From the NCBI RefSeq assembly GCF_016906535.1, contig NC_057381.1, positions 1,364,001-1,428,000 on the forward strand: 64,000 bases of DNA. Direction: 5' to 3'. The stretch is from Rhizoctonia solani (lineage: Eukaryota; Basidiomycota; Agaricomycetes; Cantharellales; Ceratobasidiaceae). This document shows positions 55,079 to 64,000 of this stretch, one piece after another. Each line of letters begins with the position of its first letter. Position 1 is the first letter of the stretch. The notes below the pieces were generated by a model. It ran no database searches. It was not told the DNA's origin and worked only from the letters and a program-made list of their open reading frames with translations. The position numbers were made by a program, and so were the translations under genes.

Positions 55079-57681
55079 ATGTCTACATTGAAATCGAAGT
55101 GGACTCTATGGTCAAATATCCTCCTGGTGAGTAACTAATATCTATACCCTTGCCGCATCCCTCAATTTACCACCATTTCACAAAGCTTGCATGCATAACC
55201 CCCTACATACGGGCATTCCCAGCTCATAATGTACGACAGTCATCGAATATTTCTTGGTTCGATTGTCCCGACAGTCCCACAACTCAATGTGCGTTTTTTG
55301 AAACTCCTATGGACGTAAGCATTCTGCCAAGCATTATGCACGACAAAATATTTCTAACTGCCTACTTCACTGCAGTACTCGAACCCTAACAATAACTCCA
55401 CGGTATCAATATTCCTGCGCAAGTTGCCAGCCAAGGTTCCCGCGGACCAACGTTTGGGTACAATTCTGACTAACCCAGGGGTGAGCATTCGCCCAAACAT
55501 GTGTGCAAAAACGTTGTGTTGAACTAGCGGTCTTGTTACCCATATCAGGGGCCTGGCGGGTCAGGCAGTGCATTCGTTGCTTCCGGGGGCGAAGAGTTGA
55601 GTACCATTGTTGAAGGAAGGTACGACATAATTGGATTTGATCCTCGGTAAGTCGTACGGTACCTTGTGGGAGCCGGCAAATCAGTATTTACTACTATCGA
55701 TAGTGGTGTCAACTTGACAGGCCCTTCAACTGCCTGCTTCAATGTTGAAACCAAATTCTTACTTCGGGAATATCAACTGAGACTGTGAGGGCTCTACCCT
55801 ATCTAATATTTACATACTCATATATTGGTGGTCTAAAGGCAGGGCGCACCCTTTCCGCCACTAGACAATACCACTCAGCGCGAGCATATAAGACGACTTA
55901 GCGCTCTTCAGGCCGGGCACGATGACGCCTGTGAAAGAAATGGGAATCAGAATGTGCTCGAATCAGTTGGAACTGTTGCTGTCGCGAGGGACATGGCTGC
56001 GATTACAGAAGCACTCGGTGAGGACGGATTAAATTTCTGGGGGTAAGAGTTAAAAGCTTGTAAGCCTCCCAACAAGACTAACACCGCTATCAGTTATTCA
56101 TACGGAACTATCCTTGGGGCTATTTTTGCTGCTATCAAGCCCAATCTCGTCAAACGAATGGTATTGGATGGGGTTTCCGACTCGGAATCGTACTTCAACG
56201 ATATCTTACAATGGGGCCGAGATGGCATGCAGAATACCAACAAGGTTTTTATATTCAGAATTGACATGCGGTTTTTCTGATACCATTGTGTTAGACCCTG
56301 ACCGGTTTTCTGTCAACTTGCATCGAGGCCGGACCAAACTTTTGTACTATGGCTGTGCCGCCTATTGGAACAAACGAAACCCAAACAGTAGAAACCCTCC
56401 GAAAGCGCTTAGACTCATTGTACTCAAAACTCGCCCAAGAACCGTTAATCATTGCCGATTCAAGAGCGGCAGGATCCGGGTTCCTGAAGGCGTCTGATAT
56501 TCAGTACTTGATTCTCTCTGTGCTATACGATCCCACTTCTTGGAGGACTCTGGCAGACGGTAAGCGACCACTCTCTGTTGTATGCGTACAATATCACTCA
56601 ACTGATAAATTTAATAGTGCTGGTCCAGGTTGAACGTGGTAATGGTGCTAACGCATATAATGCTCTTTATGGTGGTTTCTCGCAAATCATACCCAGGTCG
56701 TATAGTGAGGTATGTTTCATATTCAAGGTACAATCATAACCTAAAACTTACTATTATTTCGGCCCAGAACATCTATAATCGTTCCATGCAATCCTATGGC
56801 ACTTCAGAATCATTGTATCCTGTTTTATGTGGGGACTCTTCATACCTCAACATTACCAATGATAGATATAGCAATTAGTGAGTAACCTAGATCAAGATGG
56901 TAGCATATTTTTCTAATTGCCTGTGGTAGTATTCGCGAGTTAGGACGGATCAGTCCAGCAGGGGAACAGTGGGCTCTCACCGTAGGCGGTTGTCGCGAAT
57001 GGTCTTTCCGCGCGCGGGAGCGTTATACGGGCCCTTGGAGTGTGAAAGATGGACTAAAGAAAACAAGGTGCGCACGATCAAAGTAGTTCAGAGGCGCATA
57101 TACTCAACTATATCCTATATATAGGTTCCCTATTCTGTTTGTGAGCTTGGATGCAGATCCGGTTACCCCACTCCCATCGGCTGTCAAGATGAGTCGTGCA
57201 TTTGGGAATGAATCGGCCACGCTCCTGGTTCAGCAAGGGTGAATATTTATTACAATTGATCACACTTAACGTAGACTGAATTTATCTCATTTGTTCCATG
57301 ACGATAGTTATGGACATTGCTCGTAAGTATTGTTATCTTGACCTATCGTACTGTGACAATAATCCGAGCGAACAGGATCGCTCACCCTTCATTATGTACC
57401 GCACGGAATATCCGCGATTACTTCGTGAGCGGGAAGGTTCCTAATAATGGAACCTATTGTACCCCAGAGTAAGCGATCAACTGGGCCGTACGACTTCAAT
57501 TCATTAATTTTTCACTACAACTAGACCGGGATACATCTATCCCAACGTCAACAAGACCGAAGAGAGACGATCTTTGAGTAAAAGGGATGAAGATCTATTG
57601 GGGGCTATATCCAGGCTTAGGGATGCAAGAACCAAGACGCAGTTTTCCGGACTTGATGCTGCCACCGCTTCAACGACGTGA
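55079..57681 (+). CDS. Secreted TAP-like alpha/beta hydrolase, paralogue 2 (spliced)
   Basis: Start ATG 55079, with first exon to 55126 and intron gtgagt...acaaag; about a dozen exons, stop TGA at 57679-57681. Landmarks: QCAFFETPMD, LTNPG|GPGGSGSAF across an intron at 55480-55547, DIIGFDPR, WGYSYGTILGA (nucleophile Ser, intron inside the elbow codons), LDADPVTPLPSA (acid) and QQGYGHCS (His), then a TAP-like C-terminal domain and a Lys/Arg-rich end. The exon phases I followed are consistent and no frameshift was seen. The N-terminus (MSTLKSKWTLWSNILL) is followed by hydrophobic residues and fits a signal peptide. Sequence and intron positions match paralogue 1, so the pair arose by inverted duplication. 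Confidence 0.88.
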
Positions 57682-58794
57682 AAAGGATGGCGGCCTTGTT
57701 TATTTATTTGTACTATTAGGTGAATGAACCTTGAACTCATTGCTCGTAACTTTTACATTAAATTAATTCAGTTCTCTTGTTATTCTCTAAGCTATGCAAC
57801 TATGCAGTCAATAGGAGGAATGCTTTAATATAGCGGGACCATGTCAATACTCCGAGGGCAAATCTCTACCTATAACTCATGCGGAATATTGATATCGATA
57901 TAATAATAATTTACTCGCAGGATCTTTTCCATAGAACTCTCTCGAATAGCTGCGACTGAGATTTGGTTATTTATATAGTAGACACTACGTATATATACAC
58001 TCGTGCATAAATCTATCAAAACTATGGCTTATTGTCATTTTGGTCCGTTACCCGATCTATATATTCCTGATATGACTTGAAACGCGAGATCAGCGCTCCC
58101 ATGATATTATGACATATATCGCCTTCCAGCTGTAGAGAGCAATGATGAATATTCCTACATGCCTAACTCACCCTCAAACAATGCAACCGCTGCAATCCAG
58201 ATACACTTTCTCAGATCCGATATTGCGGAGAACTCGACCTTCCAGCTTCTCGAAATTTTGTTATATAAGCTTACCTCTCCAGTGTAGCTTCGCGCCTACG
58301 AGTCCCTCAACAACCCGGTGCGTCTATGCCCACGGCTACATTTGCCAATGCGGTTATACAGGCTACACTAAGAAAAGGAGGTCTCCCGCGGGAGTTTACT
58401 TACAAAGCACAGACTAGAATGTTCACGATATTCAAGTGGTTGCCAAAGGGACTCGTGTTGTGGTATTTGTGGAGAAGAATAGTTCAATTTAAACCGTGAA
58501 TTTTCGCAATGAAACTCCTCATATCATCGGGTGCTATAACCCCAGTGCGAAATACAAAAGTTAACCTTGACCAAATTAATTGAATGCATCCGCTCCGGGC
58601 GGTTCCAAATATGGAAGGTCGAGTTGCGTCGGCTAAGACGGATCCGGAGACCGGTAGCCGGCAACCACAAAGACGTTGTGACTTATCTTTCACCATTTGG
58701 TGCAGCCTCCGACGCCGTTGCCTCGACCTATAAGTTTTCCTTGTATTCCACACTCGTTCACACTATCTTTTCGAAAATAATTCTGTTAGGGTAT
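57682..58794. other. Intergenic region, nothing identified
   Basis: 1.1 kb, AT-rich around 57840-58030. No supported gene. The frame of the next gene is open from 58567, but the sequence before 58795 does not look conserved. Confidence 0.4.
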
Positions 58795-60612
58795 ATGGTA
58801 GACGACTTGCCTAATCTCTTTGTGCTTTTGCTTGCGGTTATCGTTCCCCTGATTCTTTGGCAGTACCGGTCTCTACGAGCAAAATGTGTTTTGAGCTTGG
58901 CTCAATGCGAGGAATTCTTTGAGTATACTTCAGGGAGGTGGTTGTATAATGAAGATAAGCGTAAGTTCTTTGGATTTCAGAGTTGAGAACACGCTCGCTA
59001 AGCTCAAATTCCTTACAAAGAGTTGGCTCTGAGATATGTGCGGTTCAACGTAGACGCTCTTCAACAAATTGCCGCAGCAGCCATAGGCGCATCATATTGT
59101 ACTTCCATTACCAAAACCCATGAAGGTATTGGACTCGAGATTTGTCCAAAGGTGACTTCACTCTGATAAAAATATTTAGGTTCATATAACAAAATCTTCC
59201 GCCTTAAATTCGACAATAACCGCGAAATAATAGCCAAAATACCGACCAAACTTATCCCTCCATTCTACACGACGGCAAGCGAAGTTGCCACAATGGACTA
59301 TGTGCGCACCGTTCTTAAAATTCCCGTCCCAGAAGTACTCGCCTATAGCGCCCGCGCCGATTCGACACCCGTCGGTACCGAGTTCATACTCATGCGCCCA
59401 GGCTCGGGGAGTGAACTGCGGAAACGCTGGGATTCGATGAGCGAAATGGATGCGAAAGCAGTGATTGATTATGTGTTGCGCGCCGAGTCCCAGTTTGCCA
59501 GTTACCAGTTCTCCCAAATTGGAAGCATTTATTATGTGGAAGATGTCGAGCCCGCTCTTCGCCAGCGCCCGTTGTATCGGGATGGATCAGGCCCCCACGA
59601 AGGCGCTGATAGATTCCGAATTGGCCCATCGACCGAATGGGCGCTGTGGAGGGGCGCTAGAGCCGAGTTGCAAGTTCATCATGGACCATGTAAGTCAAAT
59701 GTCTTATGGTGCTCTTGTGGTCAGGCGGATTAAGTTGCATCTAAATACGCATTCATAGGGCCAGATGTCAAGTCATACATCGAAGGCATTGTACGAATTC
59801 ATCAAGCCTGGCTCTCGAGCCACGCACGGCAACATAAAGTCCAAGTTCCACCCCGAAGTCCGGAAGACCTCGATCCAAAGGCTCACCAACAACTCCTGGA
59901 GAAGCTTGTTTCTCTATCGTCTCAACTTGAGGTTCTTCCTGATTTACAGGCCAATGTCTTATGGCACAAGGATTTACATGCAAGAAACATCATGGTCGAT
60001 AAATCTTCGCCACCCTCAATCCAGCTGATTGATTGGCAAAGCACTTCTGTCGGACCAGTGTTTCAACAAGCTACATTCGCCATCTTTGCCCAATACCATG
60101 GAGACCCACGCATCAAGCTCCATAACAATGCTCGGCTCCCTGACGATTTTGACTCTCTACCTTGGCACGAAAAGATCTATCTCAGACATCAACATCGACT
60201 CGCCCTCCGACATCTTTACTACTGCTCAGGGGTGGAGCCTAGGAGTTTGAATGCACAGCAATGGGTTCGTGATACGCGCCTCCGGTCTGCGATTGATGAG
60301 GCAAGCCGTACTTGGGATCTAGGCCTAGGCCCATTTCGCCAACACTTGTCAGTTCTGGCTATCGCTGCGGGAGTCGAGGAGTCGACGGGCTCTTTTATAG
60401 ATAGTGATAACCAAGACCGGATCCAAGTTTACCACGATAAAGTGTCGCGACTATACAAGGAGCTGGGTATCGAGGGCGATGGTTGGGTATCTTCCGAAGA
60501 CTATGAGGATATCCATACCTTGAATCAGCAGCGGATGGAAGATTGGGATGAGATGGCCGCTGGCGGCCCGTATCCCATTACCGATGGAGCCCCTTCTTGG
60601 TTTGTTACATAG
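58795..60612 (+). CDS. APH-domain (phosphotransferase/kinase-like) protein, 544 aa
   Basis: Four exons: 58795-58960, 59021-59125, 59180-59689, 59759-60612 (sum 1635 nt, in phase). The N-terminus has a membrane segment (LFVLLLAVIVPLILW) and then GRWLYNED, EGSYNKIF (nucleotide-binding loop), AKIPTK (Lys), catalytic WHKDLHARNIMVD and metal-binding IQLIDWQS. This is the aminoglycoside phosphotransferase fold common in fungi, similar to AIM9-like proteins; the substrate is unknown and antibiotic resistance should not be assumed. Start chosen at 58795 because the family's conserved part begins shortly after; an in-frame Met at 58567 is an alternative. Confidence 0.85.
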
Positions 60613-61308
60613 CGGCAGCACTGGAGTATCCGTGGCATGTATGCGCTAAAGGTTATTTATGGTTAAATTATAATCGAAAGGGTGGTTTTGAATTCAAGTC
60701 GAGTTGCGCTATAAGCTATACAAGAGCTCAAGGGGGATTGGGCTTCATTCATTTGATTGAATTGTTCTTGGACGAATACGGGTTAGTCTTGCATTTCGCA
60801 CTCGTAGCGATGTCGAGATTAGAAAGAATCCATCGAAGCCACTCAATAATCCCAGAATAGAATCCATCAGGAGAGCTTATCTTTAGGCCAAGAGTGAGCA
60901 CCTTCCGCCTACCAAGCCAAGAAACCTGGCTCTTCTGCAGCGATGTACAAAACAGGTTGGCCCTGAGGGTCCCCAACTAGGTATATGATCACGTGAAGAA
61001 GGTCCACAGCATACACAAATAAAATGCGCAACACCTCCTATATAGGTTGATGTTCTGCTGGGTGCTCTTTCCGCCTCGTACGACTACCCTGCTTCTTGCT
61101 TGGTCTAATATCTGTGGGCTCTCAGCAGTTTACTACTCATGAAAGGATTTTGGTCTATTACATGGAATGCTGGGAGGCATAACTCAGACGATCCTGAGCG
61201 TACGGCCCTTCTTGAACCTGCAAGTCCTCCTAACTGCATGCTAACACTGAAAAAATCTCAAAACTCACATGACCTATATACTAGTCCCCCGATCAAATTA
61301 AATTGACC
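60613..61308. other. Intergenic region, nothing identified
   Basis: About 700 bases without a supported gene. A gtatatgatcacgtg stretch near 60979 and tatata at 61272 may belong to the next promoter. Confidence 0.35.
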
Positions 61309-62077
61309 ATGCTAGCGGCGGAAAAACATCGAGAGTCGCACCGCAGGCAAGGTAGGCAGTCGACGAGTCTATTAGACATGTATGATCCGGCGTTCCAACT
61401 GTTGATGTATAGCTAAAATCCTGGAGTATACTCTTCAAACATTGGTGATACTCCAGATCATAAATGGGGCCATCATCTCCGCGATAAGCGCAACGCATTG
61501 GGGGGCAGGGGTCAGTATAGGGAAAGAGCCTTGGTTGGACAATCTAACTAATATTTTGCGCAGGTTCCAACTGTAATACTTGGAGCAGCGGCGTCAATAC
61601 TTGGCGGTGTGATCGCCGCATTCAAGAGCAAGTAGCTTCATTCAAGTTACGTTTCAACTTGGATACTTAATTCATTCAACTAGGCAACAAAACACAACAA
61701 CGGGAGCAACTGGCTTATTTTGCGCTCGATACTTTTATCCGAAAGTGGCATGACTGGGCTTATGATCTTGATCGTGATACCAATATACGTTGGGATGATC
61801 GTCGTGATGAATTAAACGAGTTCAATTTCAACTCTGCCTACGATCAGATCCAAAGATATGAATTGGAGTAAGCACCACTAGTTCCCTTCCAATTGACAGA
61901 AGTGAGACTATTTTACGCAGCTCGGAAGCCAACTTGGTCAACTTTGCCTATGCTGTGGCAGCGAATGCACCAGCAATTGGTGGCCCTACTTTGCCTATCG
62001 GGCTCGGAGGAATAGGCGGCTCACCTATTCTTACACCACCCCGCAAAGCGCCTGTTTCACTACCGGTGACACGATAG
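61309..62077 (+). CDS. SLATT-like two-TM fungal protein, 181 aa, with a GC-AG intron
   Basis: I assemble five exons: 61309-61351, 61413-61510, 61564-61627, 61684-61867, 61921-62077 (546 nt, in phase, stop TAG). The third intron uses a GC donor in a strong context (AGA|GCAAGT); a GT donor two bases further gives an early stop. The protein has two membrane segments (LQTLVILQIINGAIISAISA and VPTVILGAAASILGGVIAAF), then an Arg/Asp-rich helical region (FALDTFIRKWHDWAYDLDRD) and a Pro/Gly-rich tail. TM pair plus LGAAASxLGG and the following charged helix resemble the fungal SLATT family (SMODS/SLOG-associating 2TM effector), thought to act as membrane effectors in conflict systems. The assignment rests on pattern memory. 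Confidence 0.65.
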
Positions 62078-62723
62078 GTGCACTAGTGGATTTTCTCGTC
62101 TCACGTAACTTGTATCATTAGACGATCTGAGCTGTAACGACTATAATGACATGATATTAGTAATTTAATAATTAAACCAAAAGTCGCAATATTAAACTCC
62201 TAGGCCTAGGATCTCGATTAGTATTAAGAGTTATAAATTTTGATTGTTATTAAAAGACGCCATTGGCGCTAGTAGAATCGATCACCGAGCAGTTTCAGAC
62301 ATTGTGTATGTACCAGCGTGGTGCTGATATCAGAAACAAAGCGAAATAAGGAAGGCTACATCGCGATCATCACTCGATGGTCCATGGGTCGGTCGCCGGT
62401 GGATGAAACGATGCTGTTGTATTTAGAGTATCTTACAGGACAGATAACATGATACTATTACCCTGGCTCTTACCAGACTTACATCAGTGTCGCTAGTGAG
62501 TCAGATCAAACAGCTCTACACACACTATCGGAAGTTTTGATAAGATATTCGAGACTCCACGACGCAAGTAACCTGGGCCAGGTTAGTACGCCTGTATTTC
62601 AACACCCGGCCCCCAAGCTTAAGACAGCCAAGAAATCAATTCACTCAAAATACATACAGAAAAGCCTAATAATCGTGAGAACCTAATCGTACATTCGCAT
62701 ACAGTACCCATACAACCAAAAAT
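62078..62723. other. Intergenic region between convergent genes
   Basis: 650 bases separating the 3' ends of the SLATT-like gene and the ABC gene. AT-rich near 62150-62250; nothing else identified. Confidence 0.4.
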
Positions 62724-64000
62724 TTACCACCACTTCCACCCAGAACGCTTCTCAGGCTGGGGCTTAGTACGCTCGTGCTCACGAATGACCTTGAGGAAAA
62801 CGCTCTCTAATCCCAGCCGTTCTACCGTGTACTCTAGATCTGCATCTGGCTCTTGAATACTGTCGTCATTCTTGTCCGTTCCGCCACTAAGTGTCCTGAA
62901 TAAATCGGCAAGTGATGTCTGACCAATCGGGACTTCGTAACGGGTCGCAACGTCATCAGCTTGTTTCGCACCCGGGAAGCGTGTCATTAGCTCTTGGGCA
63001 CGAGCGGCTTCCGCTGGAGTCCTTGCGGTGAAATGAACCTCGTAGGTTGGGAAATGCGAGACAAGAGATTGCATTGTTCCAACAGCTAGAAAATACTTGT
63101 CAGGAATTGGAGGGAGCGGTCATAAAGCTCGACACACCTAACATACGCCCGGATAAGATTCCAACTTTTGATGCGAGCGCCGATGCTTCCTCCATCGAAT
63201 GCGTTGTGATAACCACAGCCTTTCCAGCACTGACGCGGCGGAGAGTTTTCCACATCGCACGTTTGGTCGCGGCGTCAATACCGGTCGAATATTCGTCAAT
63301 GAGCAGCACACGAGGGTTTCCTAAGAGTTACGTTGTAAATATTTGCCATAAATAAAATTAGCGGTTTGTACTCACCGATGAGAGCCAACGCAAGGCTAAG
63401 CTTCCGAGCATTGCCGCCACTAAGCTTACTGGCCAGACGATCTCCGTACTGACTCAATGTCGCCGCCTCGATCAACATATCGACATTTCGCTTCAACTCT
63501 TCCCCGTGAAGTCCCTATAAAGACATCCGTTAGCCTCAAGCCAAGAAAACTCGCGGATATCGATGTACCTTGATGCTCCCGTAGATCATCATGTGTTCCC
63601 TGACCGTCAACTGTGAATCTGCTGCAGAGAACTGAGGTGTGACACCCAGAGATACGCGAGCGGCCGCTGGCTCATCCACAATAGACACGCCATTGATCCG
63701 CACGTCCCCCTTGGTTGGACGAATGTCTCCTCGAATGATATTAAATGTCGTTGTTTTTCCGGCTCCATTGGGTCCAAGCATAGCAAAGGTTTCATTATCG
63801 ACTCCAAAGAGACGTCGTCGACGGCGGTAAATCGGCCGGGGAAGACCTTGGAAACATTGAGCACCCGTAATGCATCGTCCGATGTTGAACGCGTTCGGCT
63901 CTCCCTGACTTCGTTGACAAATGATGCGTTTCCGCGAGGCGAATCTTCAATGTCTTGGTGATCATTGAGGGCCTTGCGCTTGAATCGGAGTTGCTTGGGG
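62724..64000 (-). CDS. ABCA-type ABC transporter, C-terminal nucleotide-binding domain (partial)
   Basis: 3' part of a minus-strand gene that continues beyond the window. Exons seen: 62724-63085, 63138-63320, 63376-63514, 63569 upward. Order: VLNVSKVFPGRFTAVDDVSL, Walker A GPNGAGKTTT, Q-loop VTPQFSAADSQLTV, signature LSGGNARKLSLALALIG, Walker B VLLIDEYSTGID, H-loop VVITTHSMEE, then a C-terminal domain ending WKWW. LSGGNxRK and a cytoplasmic regulatory tail are typical of subfamily A lipid-type exporters. Near 63802-63806 the frame shifts by one base between DDVSL and the FAMLGPNG part, so the copy may be a pseudogene or the base may be a sequencing error. Confidence 0.85.

Noticed and set aside
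58567..58794. Upstream extension of the APH-domain protein to Met 58567
   Set aside because: Frame is open but the sequence is unlike the family and a good start with a membrane segment exists at 58795; kept only as an alternative.
1..64000. CRISPR arrays, rRNA, bacterial operons
   Set aside because: No regularly spaced short repeats, rRNA signatures or operon structure; the genes contain spliceosomal introns.

Overview
The window is nuclear DNA of a filamentous fungus, most likely an agaricomycete basidiomycete. Rhizoctonia/Ceratobasidiaceae would fit, but that is an inference from gene style and not proven. The evidence is many 50-70 bp GT-AG introns, chromodomain Ty3/gypsy elements, a fungal SLATT-type two-TM protein, an APH-domain kinase-like protein, an ABCA-type transporter and two secreted TAP-like hydrolases. 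There is no bacterial operon structure.

Positions 1-49343 are a retrotransposon nest with almost no host genes. From the left: G1, a young element with a 1.3 kb LTR and one uninterrupted 2550-codon gag-like ORF (1-10655, minus); a broken solo LTR of family D; Ty3/gypsy element C1 (minus, to 15608); an LTR E scrap; element A1 (minus, to 20076); LTR C2; and a copia gag fragment. The unit H (21023-41539) follows. It is bounded by 464-467 bp LTRs and a perfect 5-bp target duplication, and it carries a gag-like ORF on plus and a CRESS-DNA-virus-like (geminivirus-like) Rep gene on minus. The Rep gene is split by three later insertions: a hAT-like TIR element (25215-26281), gypsy element A2 (27244-33618) and gypsy element D (33630-40326). 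To the right of H lie a copia LTR, a C-type gag remnant, a solo G LTR, element F (minus) split by a solo LTR C, head-to-head E LTRs, a G LTR remnant and the tail of an E element whose LTR ends at 49338. Two copies of a 173-bp TG...CA element with a tRNA-like core occur at 22721 and 48459.

Positions 49344-64000 are ordinary gene space: two divergently transcribed TAP-like alpha/beta hydrolase paralogues (50491-52969 minus; 55079-57681 plus), an APH-domain protein (58795-60612 plus), a 181-aa SLATT-like protein with a GC-AG intron (61309-62077 plus) and the 3' part of an ABCA-type transporter gene (62724 to beyond 64000, minus) with a possible 1-nt frameshift.

The gypsy families C, A, D and E all show a sequence just after the 5' LTR that is complementary to a segment about 33-37 bp downstream of the LTR TATA box. 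This is the layout expected for Tf1-type self-priming. Most old copies have lost CpG dinucleotides by C-to-T / G-to-A transitions, which has destroyed catalytic residues (all four enzyme centres in D). G1 keeps its CpGs and shows identical LTRs wherever I compared them, so it is recent.
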